Shown here: piece after piece, positions 7,147-14,852 of the stretch
Position numbering within the stretch: position 1 is the stretch's first letter
Layout of the letters: each line of letters opens with the position of its first letter
Assembly: GCA_039029355.1 (NCBI GenBank)
Contig: JBCCGI010000090.1
Coordinates: 1 to 31,802, forward strand
DNA: 31,802 nt
Reading direction: 5' to 3'
From: JBCCGI01 sp039029355
Lineage (GTDB): Bacteria; Planctomycetota; UBA1135; GCA-002686595
The notes under the pieces: generated by a model
The model's database searches: none
What the model was told of the DNA's origin: nothing
Seen by the model: only the letters and a program-made list of their open reading frames with translations
Translations under genes and position numbers: made by a program

Positions 7147-8028
7147 GTGCACCGTCCGATTCTGCTCACGACCTGGCCCTTCGGGGACCCGGCGAACCGG
7201 GCCGCCTGGCCGGCCTTGGCGGCCGGCGGAGCGAGCCTCGACGCCGTCGAGGCCGTGTGCCGTCACGTCGAGCTCGACCCCGCCGTCGAGAGCGTCGGCT
7301 ACGGCGGCCTGCCCGACAGTTCGGGCTCCGTAACGCTCGACGGCGTCGTGATGCAGTCCCCCTCGCGCTGCGGCGCGGTCTGCGCGATGACACGGACCCG
7401 CCACCCGGTCACGGTCGCGCGGCGGGTGATGGAGGCCACTCCCCACGTGCTGCTCGCCGGCCCCGGCGCCGACGCCTTCGCGCGCGATCAGGGCCTCCCC
7501 GACGAGGACCCGCTCGCGCCCGAGGCACGCACCAAGTGGGAGGCATGGGTCCGCGCCGGCCGCCCCCCCGGCGGCGGGCACGACACGGTGGCCGCGCTCG
7601 GGATCGACGCCGCGGGCGTGCTCTCGGGCGCCTGCTCGACCAGCGGGCGCGCGTGGAAGCTGCCCGGGCGGGTGGGGGACTCCCCGCTTCCGGGGCACGG
7701 GCTGTACGTCGATCCCGAGCGGGGCGCGGCCGCCGCGACCGGGGACGGCGAGCTGATCCAGGGGCTGTGCTCGACCTTCCTCGCGGTCGACGCGATGGGG
7801 CGCGGGGCCACACCGCTCGACGCCTTGGTCGAGGCGTTGGAGCGGATTCGCGCGGCGCACGTGCTCGCGCCCGAGGCACAGGTGGGCATGATCGCGCTCC
7901 GCCCCGACGGCGCCGTGGCCACGGCCGCGTTGCGCCCGGGGTACGCGAGTACCCGTGCGCGTGCGGCAGGGGGGGGCGGCGAGGCTGGTTTCGAGGTCGT
8001 GGAGCCCGAATTCGTGCTCCTCGCGTAG
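7147..8028 (+). CDS. N4-(beta-N-acetylglucosaminyl)-L-asparaginase / type 2 asparaginase-family Ntn hydrolase
   Basis: N-terminal-nucleophile hydrolase of the glycosylasparaginase/isoaspartyl peptidase family, which splits itself to free a catalytic threonine. GGGHDTVAALGID places the likely nucleophile at Thr147, and the block after it (GACSTSGRAWKLPGRVGDSPL) is the substrate-binding region typical of glycosylasparaginases, favouring cleavage of the GlcNAc-Asn linkage of glycopeptides over isoaspartyl peptides. The N-terminal half carries GDPANRAAWPALAAGGASLDAVE, also usual for the group. The start is GTG at 7147, directly before HRPILLTTWP. No signal peptide is evident, although many relatives are exported. 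Length is 293 residues. It diverges from the decarboxylase and fits the glycan-degrading theme of the window. Confidence 0.88.
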   Translation: MHRPILLTTWPFGDPANRAAWPALAAGGASLDAVEAVCRHVELDPAVESVGYGGLPDSSGSVTLDGVVMQSPSRCGAVCAMTRTRHPVTVARRVMEATPHVLLAGPGADAFARDQGLPDEDPLAPEARTKWEAWVRAGRPPGGGHDTVAALGIDAAGVLSGACSTSGRAWKLPGRVGDSPLPGHGLYVDPERGAAAATGDGELIQGLCSTFLAVDAMGRGATPLDALVEALERIRAAHVLAPEAQVGMIALRPDGAVATAALRPGYASTRARAAGGGGEAGFEVVEPEFVLLA

Positions 8029-8349
8029 CCTTTTAGGGCAATGCGATGTCGTAGGTCGCAGCCCTCGATCCAGAGCGCTCTCGCACCGTTCCGGCGCAAC
8101 GAAAGCGAACGGTAAGCCTTGGCCCGAGAGTTGTATGCAGCGGACCTCGACCCGAGCGGGGACGCGCCCGTCCCACCGCAGCGGCCCTCCCGGCCCCTCG
8201 CGTGCCTGGCGTCACCACGACGCGCGAGAGGAGGGGCAGAGGTCCGCACGCTGACCTGTGCGGAAGCGTACGCGGTGAGGCGCTGCGCCCCGCGAGGGTG
8301 AGTCCATGAGCCCTCCCGAGCGGAGGGCGGAAAACCAACGACCTTGCTT
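8029..8349. other. 321-base intergenic region with several strong hairpins
   Basis: No convincing gene is present; open frames of 60-101 codons here have arginine/proline-rich nonsense composition. Three hairpins can be drawn: CCGTTC/GAACGG (8086-8091 with 8107-8112) around CGCAACGAAAGCG; TCCGCAC/GTGCGGA near 8250-8272; and GCCCTCC/GGAGGGC at 8310-8316 with 8322-8328. The last contains the only Shine-Dalgarno-like GGAGGG, about 21 bases before the next ATG. None is followed by a T tract. I compared it by eye with tRNA, 4.5S RNA, RNase P and c-di-GMP riboswitch signatures and saw no match. It may be a structured 5' untranslated region. Confidence 0.5.
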
Positions 8350-11300
8350 ATGAACCGCACCCTCTCCCCCTTCCTGATCCCCCTTGCCCTTGGCGTCGCC
8401 GCACCGCTCTCGTGGGCGGCGACGGGGAGCGCGCCCCTAGCGCTCGCTCCCGGCGACCTGGAAGCGAAGCCCGGCGGGGGCTTCTATCTCGTGGATCCCA
8501 ACCTCGGCGGCGGCGCCGCGGAGGTGGGCGTCACGAGGCTCTTCTGGGGCCGCCTGGTCGACGTGCATGACGTCGACACCGCGGGCAACATCAACCCGAT
8601 CCCGATCTTCCGCGACTTCGTCATCAACGAGAACGTCCTGGGCGACGGGGTCAACTACCTGCTGCAGTCGAACCCCGTCACCCAGAAGACGCGCCTGATC
8701 ATCCTGGCGACCTTCCAGCCGCCCGGCTCGGGCGGCGCCGACCCGTTCCTCGACCTGCTCAACCAGGCGGCCGAGAACCTGCCGGAGATCCTCCCGAAGA
8801 GCGACGACCCGGCCGAGCTGCCGCCGTTCTCGCTGCTGCCGCGCAACGCGGCGCTCGTGGTGCAGCTCGACGACCTGCTCGCCGACGGCGGCACGGCCGA
8901 GCTGCAGCTGGAGAACCACGTGCAGATGCGCACGGGCTACTCGCCGACCGTGCCCTACGGCGCGAAGCGCGTGTTCTTTGACGACAACCACGGCGGCGTG
9001 GCCTCGCGCGAGTTCCACTCGACGCGGGTCATCGTCGACCTCACGGTGTCCGAGCTCGAGGCGTCGACGATGGGCGTGCCGACGCCGGTCAACCAGCTGG
9101 GTCTGCCGTCCAGTGACCTCGGCGTGAGCGCCGCGAACGTCTCGGTGCGCATTCCGACCCAGGTCGACTTTGCGTCGGGGCAGTTTTCGACCCTCACCAA
9201 CACGTCCGGCAACCCGGTCAGCACGTCGAGCGGGCCGTTCGATCCGTCGGTGCCGACCCAGGACGTGGTGCGGGCGATGCGCTCGGGCAACGTCGAGGAC
9301 CCGAACCGGGGCTTCCTGCTCGACCTCGAGGCGCCGCGGATCCTCGGCCAGTGGTCGGCGAACGTCGACGCCGCCGCGGACGACCCGAGCGGTGCGGCCG
9401 GCGTGGACTTCCTCGTCGACCTGACCTTCGCCACCGACTGCAAGGCGGCGCCCGCGGTGGGCGACGTGCTGGCGGTCGCGGGCCTCTTCGTCGAGGTCAC
9501 CGCGGCCGGCCCGTCGCCGGACGCTGCGGGCAAGGTGTCGGGCGTCGAGGTCCGCTCGCTGGCGGAGTCGACGGTCGCGGCCAGCTCGCTGCTGGGCCCG
9601 GGCGTCTACGTGCTCCCGTTCCAGAAGGCGCTCCTTCCGGGGAGCCTGCAGTCCTGCTGGCTGAACTTCGTGCCGCAGGTCGGCGCGACGCCCGGCACGA
9701 GCGTGGATCCCTCCAGCCAGCTCGTTCTGCGCTTTAGCGAGCCGATGGATCCGGAGACCGTCTCGGCCTTCGACTCCTTCGCGATCTCGCGCGTGTCCGG
9801 TCCGCCCGCCGCTCACGACATCGTCGTGGCCGAGGTGGTTCCGTCGCCCGACCTGACCGTGTTCGCCAGCACGCCGGTGCTGCCCTTCGCTCACGAGCAG
9901 GGCACCGCCGAGGTCTACAACGTCTGGTTCGGCGGCCGCTCGAACAGCTACGAGGACCTGGCCGGCAACCCCGTGCTTGCCAAGCCGCGCTTCGTGCCGT
10001 TTGAAATCGACGCCGACGCGGGCTCAGAGCAGAACGGCGGCATCGTGCTGCGCTTCTCGTCGACCGACGAGGTCAAGGTGCCGGCCCAGGCCGACGGTGC
10101 GCCCGACATCCGCGGGCAGTTCCTGTACGACACGGAGAACGGCGCCATCCAGGCGCGTCCGGTGACCCGCTTCTCCGCCATCGCCGACCGCACCCAGGCG
10201 GTGCCCGGGATCATGATCCCGTTCGCGCCCGGCATCCAGTCGCCGCTCTCTCCGCTCGGCTCGAAGCTGCAGTCGGTGTGGCGCTACATGGACGTGGGCT
10301 TCACCGCGACCGACGAGTCCGGCCACAACGTCGACGTCGAGGGCCTGGCCTGGTCGCCGATCGGCGCGCAGGTCGTCGCCGACTTCTATCCGGAGTTCGA
10401 GATGCGCCTCGCCCACAGCAATCAGCTGCCGGACGAGTACCTCGACAAGACGTCGCTGCTGCCGACCAAGCCGGTCTCAGGCCTCACGGAGGCGTCGTTC
10501 GACGGCAACATCCTGGACGACCCCGAGAGCCCGCAGGACGTCGTGCACGCCAAGGCGCTCGGCTACATGCTCGATCCGCTCGACCTGTTCTTCGCACCCA
10601 CCGGGACGCCGATGCTCCCGTGGCCGATGAACACCCAGGGCGGCGGCGAGTATTCGAGCTACACCTGGCGCGACACCGCCGTGCAGGCGGAGGGCGGCCC
10701 CAACAGCAACGGCATCGATCCCCTCATCATGGAGGATGCCGGCCTGATTCCCGCCGACACGGGGGGCGACCTCGCGATGTCGGGGCAGGTGCCGTCGATC
10801 GGCCTGCCGCTGCTGATGGAGTTCCGCTGCTTCCCGAGCGATACGTCGGTCGGCCTGAACCGCTTCGACATCTCGCTCGCGCTCAACACCTCGCGCCTGC
10901 CGGCGTTCCGGGTGTTCTCGACCGGCGGCATCGACACCTCCGGCAACCCGGTGCTGGTCGATCCCGACCTCGCGGCGACGCCGTCCGGTGGCTTCAACCC
11001 GAACTCGTCGCCCCCCGGGGCGCCGACGCCTCCGGACGACCCGGCGTTCTACATCGGGCAGATGGACGTCGTCACGCGCATCAGCCGGGCGCACACGATC
11101 TGGCTCGATACGCAGACCGCGGGCGGCACGACGTCGTTCGCGCAGCCGGTCGTGCAGCAGCAGCTGCCCGCCGGCACCGAGATCGTCCTCGCCTGGCGGG
11201 GCGCCACCGATATCGGCGGCCAGTCGGGCGCCGGCGCCAGCGGCTTCGCGTTCGACGCCGACCGCATCGACCCGTACGGCACCGTGCGCCAGGGCACCGA

Positions 11301-11484
11301 GGCCGAGTACCTCGGTGACGACGACGACGTCACCTTCATCTTCCCCGGCGACGACAGCTGGTTCGACGATCTGTCCGCGCTTGACGGTTCGCGCTACGTG
11401 CAGGCGCGCATCACCTTCGTCGGCAACGTCGACACGCTCGGGATCGCCAAGCTCGGCGGCCTCGGCGTGGCCTTCACGAACTAG
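8350..11484 (+). CDS. Very large secreted protein with bacterial Ig-like (Big_5) domain, function unknown
   Basis: A 1044-residue protein with a signal peptide (MNRTLSPFLIPLALGVAAPL, cleavage likely after SWA). Most of it is beta-rich and acidic, with few cysteines or lysines. In the middle, about residues 455-545, SSQLVLRFSEPMDPETVSAF followed by FAISR is the start pattern of a Big_5 (SbsA-like) Ig domain, a fold common in secreted and surface proteins. The rest shows no catalytic motif I know; paired GFLLDLEAPRILG and RYVQARITFVGNVDT stretches look like structural beta-sandwich parts. Starting at ATG 8350 is preferred; an in-frame TTG at 8344 is also possible. Ribosome binding is not obvious, as the only GGAGGG is inside an upstream hairpin. 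It has its own terminator and is probably monocistronic. A role as surface or matrix protein is inferred. Confidence 0.85.
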   Translation: MNRTLSPFLIPLALGVAAPLSWAATGSAPLALAPGDLEAKPGGGFYLVDPNLGGGAAEVGVTRLFWGRLVDVHDVDTAGNINPIPIFRDFVINENVLGDGVNYLLQSNPVTQKTRLIILATFQPPGSGGADPFLDLLNQAAENLPEILPKSDDPAELPPFSLLPRNAALVVQLDDLLADGGTAELQLENHVQMRTGYSPTVPYGAKRVFFDDNHGGVASREFHSTRVIVDLTVSELEASTMGVPTPVNQLGLPSSDLGVSAANVSVRIPTQVDFASGQFSTLTNTSGNPVSTSSGPFDPSVPTQDVVRAMRSGNVEDPNRGFLLDLEAPRILGQWSANVDAAADDPSGAAGVDFLVDLTFATDCKAAPAVGDVLAVAGLFVEVTAAGPSPDAAGKVSGVEVRSLAESTVAASSLLGPGVYVLPFQKALLPGSLQSCWLNFVPQVGATPGTSVDPSSQLVLRFSEPMDPETVSAFDSFAISRVSGPPAAHDIVVAEVVPSPDLTVFASTPVLPFAHEQGTAEVYNVWFGGRSNSYEDLAGNPVLAKPRFVPFEIDADAGSEQNGGIVLRFSSTDEVKVPAQADGAPDIRGQFLYDTENGAIQARPVTRFSAIADRTQAVPGIMIPFAPGIQSPLSPLGSKLQSVWRYMDVGFTATDESGHNVDVEGLAWSPIGAQVVADFYPEFEMRLAHSNQLPDEYLDKTSLLPTKPVSGLTEASFDGNILDDPESPQDVVHAKALGYMLDPLDLFFAPTGTPMLPWPMNTQGGGEYSSYTWRDTAVQAEGGPNSNGIDPLIMEDAGLIPADTGGDLAMSGQVPSIGLPLLMEFRCFPSDTSVGLNRFDISLALNTSRLPAFRVFSTGGIDTSGNPVLVDPDLAATPSGGFNPNSSPPGAPTPPDDPAFYIGQMDVVTRISRAHTIWLDTQTAGGTTSFAQPVVQQQLPAGTEIVLAWRGATDIGGQSGAGASGFAFDADRIDPYGTVRQGTEAEYLGDDDDVTFIFPGDDSWFDDLSALDGSRYVQARITFVGNVDTLGIAKLGGLGVAFTN

Positions 11485-11513
11485 GGCGGTACGGACGTCC
11501 CGCCCCTAGACGG

Positions 11514-11554
11514 CGGCCGCTCCTCTCGGCACGGGGGGAGCGGCCGTTTTCCTT
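11514..11554 (+). terminator. Intrinsic (Rho-independent) terminator
   Basis: A perfect ten-base stem CGGCCGCTCC (11514-11523) and GGAGCGGCCG (11537-11546), with a 13-base loop, is followed by TTTTCCTT. It lies 30 bases after the stop of the 1044-residue secreted protein and ends just before the sulfatase start, so it should separate the two transcription units or attenuate read-through into the sulfatase. A second, smaller GC hairpin (GGGCGG/CCGCCC) sits at about 11484-11505. Confidence 0.88.
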
Positions 11555-11565
11555 AGGATGTGCGC

Positions 11566-12984
11566 ATGCTTGCCGCGCTCCTCCTCACCGTGCCGTTCGT
11601 CTCGCCGCCCGCCGGCGAGCGCCCGCCCAACGTCGTGCTGATCGTCGTCGACGACATGGGCTGGAAGGACCTCGGCTGCTACGGCAGCACGTACTACCGC
11701 ACGCCCCACGTCGACCGGCTCGCCGCCGAAGGGGTGCGGTTCACCCAGGGCTACGCGGCCTGCGCCGTATGCTCACCCTCGCGTGCGGCGCTCCTGACGG
11801 GACGCTACCCGCAGCGCATCGGCGTGACCGACTGGATCCACCACGACGGACCGGAGGCGCGCGAGGCGATGGAGGCGGATCGCAACGTCGAGGGCTTCGA
11901 CCGCCCGCGCGGACGCCGGCTGCTGACGCCGCGCAACCACGCTTGGCTCGAGCCCAGCGAGGTCACGCTCGCAGAGCTCTTGCGCGCCGAGGGCTACGCG
12001 ACGTGCCACGTCGGCAAGTGGCACCTCGGCCCGGACGGCCACTCGCCCGAGACCCAGGGCTTCGACGAGAACCACGGCGGCAACCAGCTCGGGCACCCGC
12101 CGAGCTACTTCGACCCGTACTCGAACAAGCGCTGGTCGCTGACCGGCCTGCCTTCGCGGGCAGAGGGCGAGTACCTCACCGACCGCGAGGTCGACGAAGC
12201 GCTCGGCTTCATCGAGCGCAACCGCGAGCGCCCGTTCCTGCTCTACCTGGCCCACTACGCCGTCCACTCGCCGATCCAGGCCAAGCCCGACAAGATCGCC
12301 GGCTACGAAGAAGGCGAGCCGGGCGAGCAGAGCTTCCCCGCCTACGCGGCGATGGTCGAGAGCGTCGACGACGGCGTCGGCCGCATCCTGGCCGCCCTCG
12401 ACGCGCACGGCCTCGACGACGACACGCTCGTCGTCTTCACCTCCGACAACGGCGGCGCGGTCCACTTCCGTGCGACCGACAACTCACCGCTCCGCAAGGG
12501 CAAGGGCTACGCCTACGAGGGCGGCCTGCGCGTGCCGCTGATCGTGCGCTGGCCCGCCGGCGCCCCGAATCCGCGCGCGGCGGACTTCCCGGCGTCGGGG
12601 ATCGACCTCCTGCCGACGATCGCGGCGGCGGTCGGCGTCGAGCTACCGGCCGACCGCCCGCTCGACGGCGTCGACCTCGGACCCGTACTGCGCGGCGAGA
12701 ACGACCCCGACCGCGACGTTCTGGTGTGGCACTTCCCGCACTACTGGTGGGGGACGCGTATCCAGCCGTACAGCGTGCTGCGCGAGGGGCGCTGGAAGCT
12801 GATCTACCGCTACGAGAGCGGCGCGGCGGAGCTGTACGACCTGGCGGCGGATCCGGGTGAGGCGGACGATCTCGCGGCGTCGAAGCCCGCGGAGGCGCGA
12901 CGGCTACTCGACCGGCTGCACACGTTGCTCGCCGCGCAGGGGGCGCGCATGCCGGAGCCGAACCCCGAGTACGTCGGCGACTGA
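11566..12984 (+). CDS. Secreted type I (S1, formylglycine-dependent) sulfatase
   Basis: Arylsulfatase-family hydrolase removing sulfate esters, probably from polysaccharides. The CSPSRAALLTGR motif has Cys69, which must be converted to formylglycine, with Arg73 of the same motif. The N-terminal NVVLIVVDDMGW supplies metal-binding aspartates, GKWHLG the Lys/His pair, and FTSDNGG further metal ligands. The length of 472 residues is standard. A signal peptide is plausible (MLAALLLTVPFVSPPAG). I chose ATG at 11566, with AGGA at 11555-11558; GTG at 11560 is an alternative. The gene follows a terminator, so its promoter must lie within or just before that element, or it depends on read-through. No active formylglycine-generating enzyme is in the window. 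It converges on the DUF1080 gene with four bases between stops. The S1 subfamily was not determined. Confidence 0.93.
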   Translation: MLAALLLTVPFVSPPAGERPPNVVLIVVDDMGWKDLGCYGSTYYRTPHVDRLAAEGVRFTQGYAACAVCSPSRAALLTGRYPQRIGVTDWIHHDGPEAREAMEADRNVEGFDRPRGRRLLTPRNHAWLEPSEVTLAELLRAEGYATCHVGKWHLGPDGHSPETQGFDENHGGNQLGHPPSYFDPYSNKRWSLTGLPSRAEGEYLTDREVDEALGFIERNRERPFLLYLAHYAVHSPIQAKPDKIAGYEEGEPGEQSFPAYAAMVESVDDGVGRILAALDAHGLDDDTLVVFTSDNGGAVHFRATDNSPLRKGKGYAYEGGLRVPLIVRWPAGAPNPRAADFPASGIDLLPTIAAAVGVELPADRPLDGVDLGPVLRGENDPDRDVLVWHFPHYWWGTRIQPYSVLREGRWKLIYRYESGAAELYDLAADPGEADDLAASKPAEARRLLDRLHTLLAAQGARMPEPNPEYVGD

Positions 12985-12988
12985 GCCG

Positions 12989-13753
12989 CTACAGCTCCCG
13001 CAACCAGATGTTCCGGAACCGCACCGGGTTCCCGTGGTCCTGCAGCCGGATCAAGCTCTTCTCCGGATGCGCCCTGTACGCCGCCACCTTGCGGTGTGCC
13101 GTCGCGCCGAGGAACTCGCGCGCGTGGTGCACCAGCACGCCGTTGTGGAGCACGGTCACGAGCGCAGGCTCGGCCAGCTCGTCGCCGTCGAAGCGCGGGG
13201 CGCGGAAGAAGATGTCGTAGGCCTGCCACTCGCCCGGGCCGCGGCTGGCGTTGACGGCCGGGGGGTACTGGCCGTACATCGCCGCGGCTTGGCCGTCGGA
13301 GTAGGAGCGGTTCTCGAACGAGTCCAGCACCTGGATCTCGTAGCGGCCCATGAGGAATACGCCGCTGTTGCCGCGGCCCTGGGATTCGCCGGCGACCTCG
13401 TCGGGCGAGGCCCACTCGATGTGCAACTGGCAGTCGCCGAACTCCTGCTTGGTGGCGATGCCGCCGCTGCCGTTGACGGTCATCGCGCCGTCTTCGAGCT
13501 CCCATGGACCGCCGCTCCAGGCGTCGAGGTTCGTGCCGTCGAAGAGCACGATGGCGTCCGAGGGGGGCGCCATGCCTTCGCCGGGCGTGACGATCTCGGG
13601 CGCCGGGCGCGAGCTGTCGTGCACGCGCCACTCGCCGCCGGGCAGGAACGGAGTGTCGGAGTAGCCGACCTCCTGCATGCCGGGGAGCGCGGCTCCGATC
13701 AGCAGGGCGGGGGCGGCGACGAGGGAGCTCAGCGCGAGGATCCGGGTGTTCAT
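12989..13753 (-). CDS. Secreted DUF1080 (3-keto-disaccharide hydrolase / LamG-like) protein
   Basis: A 254-residue exported protein of the PF06439 (DUF1080) family, a jelly-roll fold common in planctomycetes and Bacteroidota, in part characterised as 3-keto-disaccharide hydrolases. The family pattern is visible: VLFDGTNLDAWSGGPWELED at the domain start, FGDCQLHIEW, GNSGVFLMGRYEIQVLDSF in the middle, and NPVRFRNIWLREL at the C terminus. The signal peptide is MNTRILALSSLVAAPALLIG. The start at 13753 gives MNTRI; an ATG at 13762 adds three residues and has GGGG upstream, so it is equally possible. It is the last gene of the probable nanA-to-DUF1080 unit on the minus strand, 89 bases after the aldo/keto reductase, and a role in glycan processing outside the cytoplasm is inferred. 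Confidence 0.9.
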   Translation of the reverse strand: MNTRILALSSLVAAPALLIGAALPGMQEVGYSDTPFLPGGEWRVHDSSRPAPEIVTPGEGMAPPSDAIVLFDGTNLDAWSGGPWELEDGAMTVNGSGGIATKQEFGDCQLHIEWASPDEVAGESQGRGNSGVFLMGRYEIQVLDSFENRSYSDGQAAAMYGQYPPAVNASRGPGEWQAYDIFFRAPRFDGDELAEPALVTVLHNGVLVHHAREFLGATAHRKVAAYRAHPEKSLIRLQDHGNPVRFRNIWLREL

Positions 13754-13842
13754 GGGGCGCATTCTAGCCCCAGCCCGTCTTCTCCACGAGCCGACGCGGC
13801 GCTGCGGCCCAACCGGCCCGCTTCGCGGCCGACGCGGGCGTC

Positions 13843-14787
13843 TCAGCCGGGGGGTGCGTTCTCGGGCAGGCCCTCGTGCCACGTGCGGTTGAGCAGCGGG
13901 GCGACGGCGGCCTCGATGCGTGCGAGCAGCTCCGGCTCGACGGGCGCGTCGAAGGCGCTGAGGTTGCGCTCCAGCTCCTCCGCCGAGCGCAGGCCGACGA
14001 GCGTGCTCGCCGCGCCGCCGTAGTCGAGCGCAAAGCGCAGCGCCACCTGGGCCACGTCGCGTCCGAACGAGCGGCACAGTTCCGCCAGCTCGCGGCCCTT
14101 GTCCTGGACCTCGGCGGGCGCCGGGTGCCAGGGCGGCGGCCCGCCGTCGGTCAGGATTCCCATGTGCAGCGGGGACGCGTTGATCAGCCCGAAGCCGCGC
14201 TCCTCGGCGGCCGGCCGCAGCACCGTGTCGAGGTCCCGCACCAGGAGGTTGTAGTGGCAGTACGAGAGCACCGCGTCGACCGACGCGCTGCGCGCTAGGT
14301 CGGCCAACAGGTGGACCGGCAGCCCGGTGATGCCGATGTAGCGCGCCTTGCCGGCCTCCTGCACCGCGCGCATGGCGGGCAGCGTCTCTTCGAGGATCTG
14401 CGCGCGGTCGCCGAACTCGACGTCGTGCACGTGGAAGAGGTCGAGGCGGTCGGTCCGCAGTCGGCGCAGGCTGGCGTCGACGTCGGCGTGCACCCGCGCC
14501 GCGCTGAAGTCGAAGCCGTGCTTGTCGTAGCGGCAGCACTTGGTCGCGAGCACCACCTCGTCGCGCCGACCTTCGAGCGCGCGGCCCAGGCGCTCCTCGG
14601 CGAGCGTGCGGCCGTAGTACGGCGCCACGTCGAAGAAGTTGACGCCGCGGTCGATCGCGAGCCCGACGACGCGCGTCATCTCGGCCTCGTCGACGCTGCC
14701 GTACTCGTCGCCGAGCGGCGCGCAGCCGAAGCCGAGCCGGGAGACCTCGAGGTCGGTCGAGCCGATCCTGCTTCGCGGGAGGGACAT
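13843..14787 (-). CDS. Aldo/keto reductase, L-galactose (or L-fucose) 1-dehydrogenase type
   Basis: NAD(P)-dependent TIM-barrel oxidoreductase of 314 residues. The catalytic tetrad is readable: Asp53, Tyr58 (FFDVAPYYG), Lys83 (ATKC) and His121 (FHVHD). Several stretches resemble plant and bacterial L-galactose dehydrogenases rather than general aldo/keto reductases: KARYIGITGLPVHLL, SYCHYNLLVRD, and NASPLHMGILT followed by GPPPWHPAP. The expected reaction is oxidation of an aldose such as L-galactose or L-fucose to its lactone. The start is ATG at 14787, where MSLPRSRIGSTDLEVSRLGF forms the first strand. It lies 65 bases after the kelch/symporter gene on the same strand. L-galactose and L-fucose are common in sulfated algal polysaccharides, which would suit the neighbouring sulfatase; substrate is inferred. 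Confidence 0.88.
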   Translation of the reverse strand: MSLPRSRIGSTDLEVSRLGFGCAPLGDEYGSVDEAEMTRVVGLAIDRGVNFFDVAPYYGRTLAEERLGRALEGRRDEVVLATKCCRYDKHGFDFSAARVHADVDASLRRLRTDRLDLFHVHDVEFGDRAQILEETLPAMRAVQEAGKARYIGITGLPVHLLADLARSASVDAVLSYCHYNLLVRDLDTVLRPAAEERGFGLINASPLHMGILTDGGPPPWHPAPAEVQDKGRELAELCRSFGRDVAQVALRFALDYGGAASTLVGLRSAEELERNLSAFDAPVEPELLARIEAAVAPLLNRTWHEGLPENAPPG

Positions 14788-14852
14788 GCGCCCGTTGTCG
14801 CCTTTTCTCGGCGCCGGGGCCGGCACAAACGGCGTTTTCTGCGCGGCGTGCC

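Noticed and set aside
8245..8275. Resemblance of GACCTGTGCGGAAGC to the 4.5S/SRP RNA core
   Set aside because: Order and pairing of the conserved SRP motif are not present; only a local hairpin is.
8033..8338. Small genes in the 8029-8349 gap (101 codons minus, 60 codons plus)
   Set aside because: Arg/Pro/Gly-rich composition, no ribosome binding site and no recognisable motif.
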